64,000 nt of DNA from Cladorhizidae sp. MBARI D1340-BT2 (taxonomy: Eukaryota; Porifera; Demospongiae; Poecilosclerida; Cladorhizidae). The notes beneath the pieces are model-generated. The model ran no database searches. It saw nothing but the letters and a program-made list of their open reading frames with translations, and was not told the origin of the DNA. This document shows, one piece after another, positions 22,785 through 34,812 of this stretch (position 1 is the stretch's first letter; the number at the start of each line of letters is the position of its first letter). The stretch is taken from NCBI GenBank assembly GCA_028752905.1, contig JAQNBH010000014.1, positions 372,001 through 436,000 of the forward strand, in the 5' to 3' direction. Both the position numbers and the translations under genes were made by a program.

Positions 22785-22915
22785 ACATTTTAAGTATCAA
22801 AAGAGAATACACAGATACATGCATCTATCTTTTCAGCTCTGTTCCAGTTTCCAGTTTATCGAGTGAAGTATGCAGAATATATGGAACTCCAAAGTCGTAA
22901 CCACAGTTTTTGTTT
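22785..22915 (+). repeat. Dispersed repeat, copy 2
   Basis: AAGTATCAAAAGAGAATACA, CATCTATCTTTTCAGCTC, GAGTGAAGTATGCAGAATAT and GGAACTCCAAAGTCGTAACC align with 2040-2165. Unidentified interspersed element. Confidence 0.6.
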
Positions 22916-23209
22916 TCCCCACTTTCAAATGTTGACACGAGGCAGACAAGGGGAGGGCTTACTCACCATATATAATATCATACCAACTCATGAAATAAAG
23001 ACCTAGAGCCAAAAGCTTGATCATATGTGATTTCTACCTATCAGGTACTAATCCCAACTAGGAACAATGCACGAAGACTCTACTAGCAAACAGTCTAATC
23101 TGGTATATAAGGTGAGAGCATCCATAAAATGCTACAGTCAGTCAATACGTTCCTAAAATCCCCCAGCAATGGTGATCAATGTAAGCAAAACACCAGTCAA
23201 GTAGTCCAT

Positions 23210-23517
23210 AATCCTAGCCCTACTCTAGCCCATAATCCTAGCCCTACTCTAGCCCACCCCTAGCCCTACTCTAGCCCATAATCCTAGCCCTACTCTAGCC
23301 CACCCCTAGCCCTACTCTAGCCCATAATCCTAGCCCTACTCTAGCCCACCCCTAGCCCTACTCTAGCCCATAATCCTAGCCCTACTCTAGCCCATAATCC
23401 TAGCCCTACTCTAGCCCACCCCTAGCCCTACTCTAGCCCACATCCTAGCCCTACTCTAGCCCACCCCTAGCCCTACTCTAGCCCATAATCCTAGCCCAAC
23501 TCTAGCCCACCCCTGCC
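23210..23517. repeat. Minisatellite of CCTAGCCCTACTCTAGCCCA units
   Basis: About 14 copies of a 20-23-bp unit alternating between CCCATAAT and CCCACC spacers, which gives a compound period of roughly 40-43 bp. Strongly strand-biased (C-rich plus strand). Confidence 0.92.
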
Positions 23518-24156
23518 ACAGCCGTTCATCAGTAGGTCACTCTTCGTTTAGACATCCTTTCCTAATTCACACACGCCACCCTCCATGCCTCCGCTATCTT
23601 ATCCTTGCTCCTTAAAAAAAAAAAATTAAGTCTAATTCACACACTGATACACACACTTTGTGTTATTTGCATTCTCCCCATTATGCCATGCCCACTCATC
23701 CAATATTTTTGTTGCAGTGGTTTAGTTGTTTTTGCATCCCTTTCATATTCAAATGGTACAACAGATGGCCCCATGCACTTCCCCGGTGAGTGCTGGCTTG
23801 GCTTACCAATGACATCAATGAAAGCCATTTCTTAAACAAGTATGTTATAAATGTCCACCTGTTTCTAATATGAATGGGTCACTTCTCCCGAATATAGTCA
23901 TGGAAGTCCAAGTCCATTATCTGTAACTTGCCTAGCATTGTGGCTAGTATAGACCAGATGATATAAATGCACACACTTTCTGGTGAGCTACATGGCTCTC
24001 CATGTACCTAAGAAGCACAATTCTTATTTCACCCATAGGAGAGTAAAAATTAGACAAATACTGGGATACAAAGTAATGGCATGGTAACAAGCAATACATT
24101 GCACTACAATATTACTACTACTATATTGTTGCACTTATTAAACTTGTAGCTTGCAG
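23518..24156. other. Region 3' of ATP6V1H
   Basis: No gene recognised. The ATP6V1H 3' untranslated region would run through here on the minus strand. I could not fix the polyadenylation site; several AT-rich candidates exist. Confidence 0.4.
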
Positions 24157-24196
24157 TCAGATATTTGCTCCTTCCAACTGCTTGCCCAAATATTCC
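24157..24196 (-). CDS. ATP6V1H: ATP6V1H terminal exon
   Basis: On the minus strand TTGTTTTACTGCAG is followed by one base completing Trp, then EYLGKQLEGANI and stop TGA (24159-24157). In animal ATP6V1H the same ...NW-EYLGKQL... sequence lies near the C-terminus, followed by a longer tail than the five residues seen here. The phase fits the preceding exon exactly (TG|G splits the Trp codon). Confidence 0.9.
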
Positions 24197-25083
24197 CTGC
24201 AGTAAAACAACACCATAAAAGTGGAACAGAACATTTCCAATTCAACAGGTTTAACAAGTCATCATGACAGGTCTCTCTCTCCATGGACTAGTACACTTAT
24301 GAACATCATTATAATCTGAGTATGCTAATGGTATTAAAATACTCTCGCCAGCCAGATGCACAGTTGAATACTTGTTTGGTCAGGTTTACTTTTGCTGGTG
24401 GAATGTGCTCCGATGTCTCAAGCTCACATATTCCTAGCATTATTTTTGCAACTATTTTTGCAACTAGTATAAAATAGACTGGAGTAATTTATTCTATTAG
24501 TCGTTAAGCTGATCATGACTTCTAACAATGGTAACCAATAAGTTGTGGTGTCAACATTCAATGATTTGCACACAAAACCCAGACTATCGTCAGCAGATGT
24601 ATTTTCACACCAACAAATACTGTATGTGAGGGTGTTTGCTATAATCACACCTAGTACAGTACACTCACATTCTGAAGAGCCGGAGGTTTTTTAAAGGCAT
24701 TTATTGATATATGTATATATTTAGGAGGTAAAATATATATAATGTTCCCACTTTGGAAGACCATGATTTTACATACTGCATTTCATATACACCAATATGG
24801 AAAAGTTATTCAATGCTTGGTATGCACAGCAAGCTATACTGGATTCAAACTTAGGAGGGTTCTAGACTCGAGGGCATGGGAGAATATTATTCTTGATCTG
24901 GTGAGGTTTGTAATTTGCACAAACAACCACCCATGTCACAACTCATTCAAACGAAAAGGGTTTTATTAAATTAGAACTTCTGCTGATGATTACCAATCAT
25001 CCCCTGAATCATAAGATATCTTATAGATATGAATTGGGTCCCTATCCTGATGACTGCTAATGAAAATACAATGTGTAATTTAC

Positions 25084-25197
25084 CAATTCTGAACCATCAT
25101 TTTTTGAATAGACAGCAAAGCTTGCATCTTGACATCAGAGTTACCATGGTTCACCAAATTCATCACTAAGTCCTTTCCTCCCAAACTCTCCACAGCT
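25084..25197 (-). CDS. ATP6V1H: ATP6V1H exon (GGKDLVMNLV...)
   Basis: 114 bp between acceptor TTTTTCAG and donor GTAAAT. One base completes Lys, then AVESLGGKDLVMNLVNHGNS and DVKMQALLSIQKMMVQN, then TG of a split Trp codon. It corresponds to the last armadillo-like helices of subunit H (family pattern ExLGGKxLVMxxxxHxDxxVxxxALLxxQKxMVxNWEYLGKQL). Confidence 0.92.
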
Positions 25198-27231
25198 CTG
25201 AAAAATGACAACCAAAATTAATAAGACAAAAATAATAACCGTAATATTCTTATGTTGGACATTTATGAAGATTATCATTCCTTAGGCACTAAATCAACAT
25301 CATGCAGCTTCACAAATTAAAAGGAAAAAGAAGAGGAAAAAAGAAAATGAAGACCCCAATGATCTTTTTGGCTCTTTAATTTAGCAGGACTATATTAACA
25401 TTGGCCTGGAACAATTGGTTGCGCGTTTTATGACTATATACAGCAAGCAAAGGGAGTTAATAAAGGGAGGGGTCTGTGTCCTCCCCCCAAAAAAATTCTT
25501 TTATGAGGCTCCTGGAGACAATAAAACGGATTGTTCAAAAAAGTGGAAATTACTATATTTAATGACAATATAATAGTATGATATTAATAGTATGATATAC
25601 ATTAATTTTCTGTAATATGCTATGTTAAGTTTCCAAATATTCTCATTCATGGTCACTACTTGTGATAAATCCATTTGCTACAATATTGAAGTCTCATTTA
25701 GGAACGTGATATTTGCATACATATGTTCAATGTCATCAAGAGGTTTAAGTGTCCCTTTCCCATGTTGTAAGTAACTTTCACCCATTTTATAGAAAATGAT
25801 CATTACTTGCTGCATTTCTAGCATGCATAAATCAAGATGATATTTGTCAATTCTGCACACTTGCTTATAGAAAGCATGTGACCTGTGAAAGGCTATGCAG
25901 AAAAATAATAGTTTCTTTTAAGGTCATAAGTCATAAACTTACTTTGCTCATTTTAGACATCCCATTGTAGCACTGGGCATGACACTGAGACAAAATGAGG
26001 CTCATACATACAGAAATAGCATCTTTAATTTAATAGTATTTGCAACAATACCAGCTTCAATATCATTCACTCAGTCTCCTTCACATTTATGAAACATTTT
26101 CTGTGTACAAAGAATACACTTTTACAACTGCCCCCTTGAGTGTAGTGGCTTGTCAGTGATTTATACGTATGTGACACTCCAGATTGATTGGTTCTCTTGG
26201 CCACCACATGATGGAAATGCCAAAAGTTTCTTAAGATTCCTGCCTGATCTACAAATCTCACATGTGAAAATATATTGCAGACCACAAAAAAATTTCAAGC
26301 TAGAAACCATTCCACCAGTCAAAGTCAACCCCATTGTATACTGATTAACATTATTTATTAATACCATCATCACTTATTATTATTTTCCACCATCACCACT
26401 AACATTATTATTAAGATCATTACTTGTTACTGTATTAGTAATATTAACCCTTGCCTAGACCCATTATCATCGAGCTGGGTTGTGTCAGGGTCATCTTGTG
26501 TCCAAGTAAATGTATCACATAAAAAATAAACATACATGGTTCCAATGAGTACCAGCTCCGTGCACCCCATGGATGGCCTATCCTTCACAAATTCAATGAT
26601 GGTTTGGAAAGTTGTGAGCATGAGAGTGACATCATTATTGGAATTGATAGGGATGGAATGACATTGAGCAGACTGTAAGTATAGCATGCGTGATATATAG
26701 TCCACCATTTTTTTACCGAGATATTTTTCTCAACTACTCCTAAGCTCAACAGTGACTCTCGACATACAGTTGGTATGCTTGTGAAAATGCAAGTAACCCT
26801 TAGTAAAGATCCATGATTGATTAGGCTATCATCCATCTACCTCATAAAATTGTAAACCATTTCTTGTTTGATATATCTGTACATTCATCAGCTATAAAAC
26901 AAGCTATTACAAATATCCTAATACATTTACTCTTAATTTGAAGTACCTTAACTTGGAGGCACTCATTCTGGACCATGACCCTTGTACATGTAGTTACTAA
27001 TAATGAATGCTAGGCATTGAGTGTCCAGCAAAGAAAACACACATGCAACACATTGATGAACTGAGAAACTATATCCATCATCCTTTCGTGTCAGTCATGC
27101 AGCCCATTGCCAGCCATAAAAAAAAAATTGTATGAGGACCTATAGGGGATGAGCTTGGGTCTTGTTTTAATATTTGTCATATTTTTTGGGCTGGCTTATT
27201 CTGATATCTGGTAAGGGGTCACATTAGCTAT
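25198..27231. other. ATP6V1H intron, left part
   Basis: Intronic on the minus strand. No gene or array recognised. Open frames at 25678-25860, 26067-26373 and 26427-26836 have no recognisable protein pattern. An ATT-rich patch lies at about 26345-26450. Confidence 0.5.
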
Positions 27232-27233
27232 TA

Positions 27234-28095
27234 CTGTAAACCTGGCAACCTTTTTATTTAGTTTTTTTGATATCATGCACATTTTAGCGACCATTAATGT
27301 TAACATTTTATAGCATGAAAAACAAGGTGAAATCCTTGTGAAAATAAGAGCAGTACATTAAAGTCCATGATTCCAGGTTTTTTGAATGCTTGTTTTAGTC
27401 TTTCAGTATTGCATGAAAGATTGCTAAGACTGTAGATTAACCAGTTTGCATGCTGGGGCTTGATCAATGATGCACGAAGATCCACTTTAACAGCTGATAT
27501 ATCTTTCCCACTACCCAGGGCTTCATGGATTTCATCTCGTGAAGGAGTCCTTCAGAAAGCCTTAAATTCTTCATTTACACACACATCAAGTGGCTGCAAC
27601 TCTCCTGTGCAGCTTGCAGGAACAAACACTTGGTGGATATTATTGTCTTGAAGCTTTTTAAGAACAGAACTACAGCGATGAGCTGCAAACACATCGAATA
27701 TTGCCAATGCAGGCTGATCGTCAGCCAAATCCAGTCTCGCTCTAGTATATAGTAGTAACATATGGAATGATAATGTTATCGATATATTGTAACATTGTCT
27801 GTTCATTGCTCCAATGGTAAACAAACTGAGCTAGATCCACCAGTTTCAACCAACGAACAATTGACATAGCTGTAAGTTCGCAGATGCTCGATCAAAACTC
27901 GAAAGCTCCTAATCAGTGACGACCTCGTGCTCTGCTGGCAGCTACATGTAGTAGCACACACGCGTGAGTGTTTTTGAAATTTGTACTTATACTGACACAA
28001 ATGTTGGCTGCCTATTAACTTAGCGATTTTTCCCCCTTCGCTAAATTCGCTAACATTAATGGCCCGCTAACTTTTCTGGGTTTAGGGGTTTACAG
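27234..28095 (-). mobile_element. Pogo/Tigger-like DNA transposon with intact ends, 862 bp
   Basis: Ends are CTGTAAACC (27234) and its complement GGTTTACAG (to 28095), each flanked by TA (27232-27233, 28096-28097): a TA target-site duplication. Subterminal sequence is also inverted (GACCATTAATGTTA near 27291 against its relative near 28050). Inside, on the minus strand, is a pogo-type DDE transposase fragment. ALAIFDVFAAHRCSSVLKKL (~27735-27655) carries the second catalytic Asp, and VPASCTGELQPLDVCVNEEF (~27620-27560) carries the third. Then comes LRASLIKPQHANWLIYSLSN (~27480-27420) from the C-terminal part. The DNA-binding and first-Asp regions are deleted, so this is a non-autonomous derivative. 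It sits in an ATP6V1H intron, antisense-neutral to splicing as far as can be seen. Confidence 0.87.
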
Positions 28096-28097
28096 TA

Positions 28098-29040
28098 ACT
28101 GTGCAGACTATTCTGACTTGAGTAGAACAGGGTGGCCTTCGAATCTTCTGCTGGCCGTTCTCTCTTCACTATATATAGGCCTGTCCACACTGCACAAGTC
28201 AATACGCATTAATGCACATTGGTCGGGTCCACACTGAATTTGAATTAAAATAATGCACATTATTCTGTTGAGTCGAATCAATGCAACAAATTAAAGCGTC
28301 CAATAACTATGCGAGTGTGCATTGAAAAGAATTTCATTCACTCATTTCTTGATGATGCTGCAGTTGGGAACTTTGGAGTAGCTGTACACTATCTGTGGCC
28401 TGTGGCCAAACTATCTAGCTAGAGTAGCTAGCTAGACTAACTAGCTAAGTTCATACGACTTGCATCTGGAGTTCTGGAGTTCGTGCAGTGGCAACCTTCG
28501 TTGGTTCTGCCTTTCCCTCAGCTCTCTCCTCTTCTCTGAAGCAAATGTTTCATGTGTACCTACAAATAGCTGATCAGCAAGAAAAGGATGCAATAACAAA
28601 TTCCATTTGAACTAGCTACACTGTCAAGTATATAACTTTGACTGACTTTGGTAGGCTTAGAATTTTTTGCTTCATAGGTTTAAGTTGAGTTGAGTAGAGT
28701 TGTTGTAGCCATGGCCGTTTTGTATGAGCTTGAAATAATTCTTTAAACTTATATTGTCAACCTGAGGAGTCCTCAACAACAACCTCCATGACAGAGCCAG
28801 AAGTGACCATCACGCAAGAAGAACTGGATAGGGAGACTGACCACTTTCACCAGATATTTCTAGTAATGGCAATCCATTCCTTCGAAAATAGAGAAAAAAT
28901 CCACCCTTGATCATCACCCTCTACATTTGTGGTTGACTAAGTGAGGACGTCAGACGCATTGTGAAAAAATAATGTCAGGATTGTTCTCATATCAGCCGTC
29001 ACTTTACAATCTTAGTTCACTACAGTCAACCATAAATTAG
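28098..29040. other. ATP6V1H intron, unassigned
   Basis: No gene recognised. Contains a CTAGCTAGAGTAGCTAGC-rich stretch (28410-28450) and GTTGAGTTGAGTAGAGTTG. No support for coding. Confidence 0.5.
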
Positions 29041-29044
29041 AACC

Positions 29045-29200
29045 CATTACGTGTGTATAGAATCCCTTGCAGTTGACGGAAAGTGTATACTGGTGAGACA
29101 AGGTGGAGATTGGAGACTCGGATCAAGCAGCATAAAAGATGCATTCAGGAAAGAGAAACTTGGAATGTTTGTTATTGAGAATGCATGGAACTGCAACACC
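29045..29200 (+). pseudogene. GIY-YIG endonuclease relic (Penelope-like element)
   Basis: The plus strand reads VYRIPCS, a stop, then VYTGETRWRLETRIKQHKRC followed by IQERETW. The pattern VYxIPC.C...Y.GET.R.L..R..EH is typical of the GIY-YIG nuclease domain at the end of Penelope-like retroelements. An in-frame TGA and missing flanks indicate a dead fragment. It lies antisense in an ATP6V1H intron. Confidence 0.65.
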
Positions 29201-29201
29201 C

Positions 29202-29312
29202 AATATTGGAACTAATATTGGAACTAACACCCAATATTGGAACTAATATTGGAACTAACAATACCCAATATTGAAACTAACAATACCCAATATTGGAACT
29301 AACAATACGTTG
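29202..29312. repeat. Short tandem repeat of CCCAATATTGGAACTAA
   Basis: Five or six copies of an AATATTGGAACTAACAATAC-type unit of variable spacing, directly behind the GIY-YIG relic. Confidence 0.8.
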
Positions 29313-29489
29313 GTCCCTCCTCCTGCAGTCAGTCCAGCACATTCATTGTGGATGAGGTGCTAATACTATAGCATAGCATCTATAAGATGCTATGCCATCA
29401 TTGCAGATGAGGTGCCAACATGCAGATAGCATCTACGAGGTCATCGTCCATTAATTAGTTAAGAATTTACTTTCTTGCAAGTTTGGGTC

Positions 29490-29782
29490 AGAAGTAGAAT
29501 GCTAGAAGTAGGGCACTAGATATTGGGAGCTAGAAGTAGGGCACTAGATATTGGGAGCTAGAAGTGGGATGCTAGAAGTAGGGCACTAGATATTGGGAGC
29601 TAGAAGTGGGATGCTAGAAGTAGGGCACTAGATATTGGGAGCTAGAAGTGGGATGCTAGAAGTAGGGCACTAGATATTGGGAGCTAGAAGTGGGATGCTA
29701 GAAGTAGGGCACTAGATATTGGGAGCTAGAAGTGGGATGCTAGAAGTCGGATGCTAGAAGTGTGGTGCTAGAAGTTGGCACT
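29490..29782. repeat. Minisatellite, 42-bp unit
   Basis: About seven copies of CTAGATATTGGGAGCTAGAA followed by GTGGGATGCTAGAAGTAGGGCA, itself built from GCTAGAAGT sub-repeats. Lies in the ATP6V1H intron. Confidence 0.92.
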
Positions 29783-30246
29783 AGTTTACAGTTTACTATT
29801 TGGTGCTGTATCTGGCATGGCAAAAAATAACCGTACATTTGATGATCCAGTGGCTCAGCAAAGGTTAAATGACGTTCACCTGGAGATTGCCTGAAGTTAA
29901 GTCCCGTATGTTGACATCAACCAAAGTCACAAATTTGAGCATTACAGGAATAGTTACATTACAGGAATAGTGTAGCGCTATTTTCATCAAGCACTTCTTA
30001 ACTATGCCTTGTGCTATGACATGTTATTTGTCAACCATTAGTAGCATCTAGTGATTAGAAAGAAGGTTAAGCTAAGCTTTATTTCCCTTGATATACAGAA
30101 GCACAGGATTCTCAAAATATGAATACTCTTGCAGGCAGAAATGATCACTAAAATATTTCACAATTACATGCCAATATACCTATACCCACCCAACCCTACA
30201 CCCACTCACCCTCTGACCTAGTTATGATAGTGCTGATCACACCTAC

Positions 30247-30395
30247 TTTTTGCCTCTGGGGTAGTAGCGTACATACTCTCCCAAGTCATGAGCAGCCACA
30301 GCAATAGCGACAGTATTCTGCGACTCCTTCAACACACCCACCAGAGTACGCACAAGGTCATGGCCATGCTCATTCAGTCTCATCACATTCTCCCT
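30247..30395 (-). CDS. ATP6V1H: ATP6V1H exon ([10 protein letters not shown]...)
   Basis: 149 bp between acceptor TTTCTAACAG and donor GTAGGT. Reads [20 protein letters not shown] then [20 protein letters not shown] and YVRYYPRGK, ending with two bases of a Lys codon completed by the next exon. The AVAAHDxGEYVRxYPRGK block is the hallmark of V-ATPase subunit H across eukaryotes. Confidence 0.95.
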
Positions 30396-30609
30396 CTGTT
30401 AGAAATGCACATCAGCCACACAGAATAGAGGAATGACTTACAAATAGACAAAACAAGACATACAAATCGTAACGTGAAAAACATGTGGTCACATGACAGA
30501 TGGACCAACACTTTGTCCAGAAGTTGTGACAGAGACAGCAGATACAGCATAATTAAGCAAGCACAAAATATTCACTGGCTAGAAAACAATTTGAATCGGC
30601 ATGTCCATA

Positions 30610-31245
30610 ACTACAGAAACTTCTTGTGCATACATGTATGGTAGCTACAGCAACTTCTTGTGTATAGTATTGTATGATAGATGTAGCAATTACGCGTGTA
30701 TAACAATGGTACTGTAATTACAGCACGTACTTGTGTATAACATTACTACTTGTGTACAGTATTGTATGATAGCTATATCAACTAGTTGTGTATAACATTG
30801 TATGGTATTGTAGTTACAGTAACTACTCATGTATAGCATTACTACTTGTGTACAGTGTTGTATGATAGCTATATCAACTAGTTGTGTATAACATTGTATG
30901 GTACTGTAGTTACAGTAACTACTCATGTATAGCATTACTACTTGTGTACAGTATTGTATGATAGCTATATCAACTAGTTGTGTATAACATTGTATGGTAT
31001 TGTAGTTACAGTAACTACTCATGTATAGCATTACTACTTGTGTACAGTGTTGTATGATAGCTATATCAACTAGTTGTGTATAACATTGTATGGTACTGTA
31101 GTTACAGTAACTACTCATGTATAGCATTACTACTTGTGTACAGTATTGTATGATAGCTATATCAACTAGTTGTGTATAACATTGTATGGTACTGTAGTTA
31201 CAGTAACTACTCGTGTGTAGCATTGAATGGTAGCTAGAATAACTA
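30610..31245. repeat. Minisatellite, 96-bp unit
   Basis: AGCTATATCAACTAGTTGTG occurs at 30771, 30867, 30963, 31059 and 31155, exactly 96 bp apart. Alternate units differ (CAGTATT/CAGTGTT; GGTATTG/GGTACTG), giving a 192-bp higher-order period. Because 96 is a multiple of three, a 177-residue frame is open on the minus strand; this is not a gene. Degenerate units extend to the left. Lies in the ATP6V1H intron. Confidence 0.92.
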
Positions 31246-31720
31246 CGCAGGGCTTCGTACAGGATTTTTTCCTAGGAGGGGGAGGGGGATAGTATACTGA
31301 AGCATGTGAGCGAGCTTGGGAGGATTGGGGGCATGCTCCACTAAGATTTTTTTTAAATTTTGCATCCACTCAGATAGCTTCTGATGTAATCTGGGGAAAT
31401 TATTCGGTACTGTACTAAAAACATGATCTAACCGCAAGCCACAATCTCATTAGCTATAATTAAAGTACTATGAATGGAACTATTGACCTAAGCACCAGAC
31501 TTCTAGATCATGCTGTGTTAAACACATGACATGCTAAGGACTAGTCAGTAGAAGTGTAAGTATATTAGATGCTAAGCACATGACATACCAAGGACTAGTC
31601 AGAAGTGTAAGTGTATTAGCTATTCATTTCAACATGGACATCAGGAAACACATTCCACAAAGCGTCCACATGATGCTATACCAGACAAACACACACGAAC
31701 AGGAAAGATCCAGCACAACA
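31246..31720. other. ATP6V1H intron, unassigned
   Basis: Starts with CGCAGGGCTTCGTACAGGAT, then a purine-rich tract, and holds a duplicated CACATGACAT...AAGGACTAGTCAG...AGAAGTGTAAGTGTATTAG segment (about 31520-31620). No gene seen. Confidence 0.5.
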
Positions 31721-31839
31721 AAGTAGTGAAGTCACCTCCTCTCAAACCTCAGGAGAACCTCTCTATTCCAAGAAGCAGCAGCTATCATCCAGTGAGAAGA
31801 GAAGGCAATACAGAGCTAAGCTTTCTTACAAGAGAGGGT

Positions 31840-34812
31840 GGGGGGAAAGTAGAGCCCTGGGTAACTTTCCAAATGATAACAGAGGAATGTTCTGTACAGT
31901 CTGCATGAAGCGAAGGGAGTCTTGTACAAGCAAGGGAATCACTGTCTGGAGCCATGCTACTGAATTACTATAAGTACATGGAGAGTCACAATGTCACAGA
32001 ACATCCGTCCTTAATAAGTTTCTGTACAGTATTCAGCTGCTGCAAAGCAAGCTGCAAGTCAAGTACATGGTGTCATTACAATAACCTTCTCAATAATCAA
32101 CTTGAAATTATATTCTCTGACATTTCAACTAGATGCTCTAGCCTTCATCCGGATAGTGTCATCCTTAAGTTGATAAGGTCAGTCCATTTTCTGGCAAAGA
32201 ATAAGATTCCCCATTTCACCGACTATTTATCTAAATCTTATTGCCTTGCATGTTGCCAACGGAGATGGATTGCTGGAAGGCACATCACACAAGGTGCCTC
32301 CAATCCTCAGTATTCCTCCAAGTATAGTGCAGTTTCTTGGGCTCTCAACACATGGCTTGAAACAAAGCAATTGCAGAGTCTACAGTCCAGCCCATATTCC
32401 TCAATATTAGCTGATGAGTGTCAAGACATACCCACACAGGAACAGCTTTCCATCTGTTTCAGGTGGACTGTGGATGGCTGTCCACAAGAGCATTTCCTAG
32501 CCACGTCCAGGATGTGGATGCTGTACACCTCAATCACAAAAGCTCTCTCCTCGTTCATAGAACACAAAAATCTAGTTGGGCAAGTATGATGGGGAAGCAA
32601 CTTTCTCTACGAATGGTGTTCAAAGAAGGACCAGGCACACTCACCTCATGCAGTGTACATACACACACTGTTTTTGTCATGGATTACAGCTGGCATCAAT
32701 TCAAGCAGCACCCTCTGTTAATGTAATCAACCAAATGTTTGGCACAAGGACCAACCTGTGGAAATTATTCTGCTACTCACCCATGCTACTCACCCAAAAA
32801 TCACAAACCTTCAAGGATGTCTAGTCAGTCCTCAGTTTACCTGAACTGAAAGTAGTACAGCCCTAGCAGCAGCACAAGGGCATGAGATGTCTGCGTGCAA
32901 TCCGTCAAGATCTTCCTGCTATTATCATTACTCTACAGCAGCTCTACCAACTTCAGGAGATGCTCAAGCGTATAGAATTTCACTTGTCTTGAGCTCTAGT
33001 TCTGGAGTGGCCAGCATTGATCACAAGTGCTTGACCTCCTTGCTAGGCTTAGTTGCTGCATGCAAAGGGAGACTGCTGACTTCAGCAAGTTACCTGTGTT
33101 CTTGAAAGCATTCTTAAAGAGCTTGAGCAACTAAGGGAAGACAAATCTGAGTGGTACTCTGAAGTGACTCCTCTAGTTGACAAACTGGAGAACCATCATG
33201 AAATCATGTTCACAAGTGGCCGCTTGGCTCGTAGCTGCATTGGAGGTGTTAATGCTCTAGTTGCCATGCCAATGTTGCTCTTGCTTACATCAACTCTTTA
33301 CTACACAACATACGTGACTGATGTTCAGGTGGACCTGTAGATATCCTTGTATCCCCAATCCAGCATCATTTCCTACAGAAGAAAGAGTTCTACCAGATTA
33401 TAAAGAGGAAGTAGCGGCCTGGGCGGTTTATGGCACCAGGACAACAGTTGATGTTGGAGGTGTCACTTTCTTCTCACCACCCTTTTCAAAAGGATGAGAT
33501 TCTTGAGTGGAGCTTGTTCACCTCCCCTTATCAACAAGGATGAGATTCTTGAGTGGAGCTTGTTCACCTCCCCTTATCAACAGGGATGAGATTCTTGAGT
33601 GGAGCATGTTCATCTCCTCTTATCAACAAGGATGAGATTCTTGAGTGGAGCTTGTTCACCTCCCCTTATCAACAAGGATGAGATTCTTGGGTGGAGCATG
33701 TTCATCTCCTCTTATCAACAAGGATGAGATTCTTCAGTGATGCTTGTTCACCTCCCCTTATCAACAAGGATGAGATTCTTGAGTGGAGCATGTTCATCTC
33801 CTCTTATCAACAAGGATGAGATTCTTGAGTGGAGCATGTTCACCTCCTCTTATCAACAAGGATGAGATTCTTGAGTGGAGCTTGTTCACCTCCCCTTATC
33901 AACAAGGATGAGATTCTTGAGTGGAGCTTGTTCACCACCTCTTATCAACAAGGATGAGATTCTTGAGTGGAGCTTGTTCACCTCCCCTTATCAACAAGGA
34001 TGAGATTCTTGAGTGGAGCATGTTCACATCCTCTTATCAACAAGGATGAGATTCTTGAGTGGAGCTTGTTCACCTCCCCTTATCAACAAGGATGAGATTC
34101 TTGGGTGGAGCTTGTTCACCTCCCTTATCAACAAGGATGAGATTCTTGAATGGAGCTTGTTCACCTCTTATCAACAAGGATGAGATTCTTGAGTGGAGCT
34201 TGTTCACTTCCTCTTATCAACAAGGATGAGATTCTTGACTGGAGCTTGTTCACCTCTTCTTATCAACAAGGATGAGATTCTTGAGTGCAGCATGTTCACC
34301 TCCCCTTATCAACAAGGATGAGATTCTTGACTGGAGCTTGTTCACCTCTTCTTATCAACAAGGATGAGATTCTTGACTGGAGCTTGTTCACCTCTTCTTA
34401 TCAACAAGGATGAGATTCTTGACTGGAGCTTGTTCACCTCTTCTTATCAACAAGGATGAGATTCTTGAGTGATGCTTGTTCAAACGAGTGTTTATGCAAG
34501 AAACAAAGTTGGTACAAAGAAAAGAAGACTAGCAAACCGCCAACCTTGCAAGAAATAAAAGTTCACATGGAAGCACCTGCAGCTTGCACTGGAATCTTCC
34601 CGGAGATGTTCAAGCTTCTAAACATCCTTCTCATTCTTCCGTGGGACAGCTACAGTTCAGAGTTCCTTCAGCCGCATGGAGCAAATTTACGTAATAGACT
34701 GAATGATGCTAACCTGTCTCATCTCACAATTGAAGGTCCAGAACTATCCTCGATCAACTTTGATAAAGTTCTTGATGCGTTTAAAGAGAAAAATCATCAA
34801 ATCTGGTTCTAG
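31840..34812 (+). pseudogene. hAT transposase relic (ZNF862-like) interrupted by its own minisatellite
   Basis: Frame-shifted hAT protein on the plus strand. An N-terminal zinc-finger remnant (FCTVCMKRRESC, ~31888) comes first. Then come SVHFLAKNKIPHFTDYLSK (~32190), YSSILADECQDIPTQEQLSI (~32395-32455, with the DE of the first catalytic region) and FRWTVDGCPQEHFL. A block CFCHGLQLASIQAAPSVNVI (~32670-32730) and FGTRTNLWKLFCYSP (~32739) follow, then SGDAQAYRISLVLSSSSGVA (~32955) and LKELEQLREDKSEWYSEV (~33115). The C-terminal dimerisation region resumes after the array: TGIFPEMFKLLNILL (~34585) and LDAFKEKNHQIWF-stop (to 34812). At least five frame breaks. A 46-bp array occupies 33490-34474, where intact relatives encode a single DEIL.EW.LF segment. 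The element lies antisense in an ATP6V1H intron. Confidence 0.8.
33490..34474. repeat. Minisatellite, 46-bp unit, derived from hAT coding sequence
   Basis: About 21 copies of AGGATGAGATTCTTGAGTGG followed by AGCTTGTTCACCTCCCCTTATCAACA. In one frame the unit reads DEILEWSLFTSPLINK, part of the surrounding hAT protein. The first, single-copy-like occurrence is at 33480-33520 in continuity with the transposase. Confidence 0.95.

Noticed and set aside
23210..23517. Interstitial telomere-like sequence
   Set aside because: CCCTA-containing words occur, but the unit is ~20 bp (CCTAGCCCTACTCTAGCCCA), not a CCCTAA hexamer.
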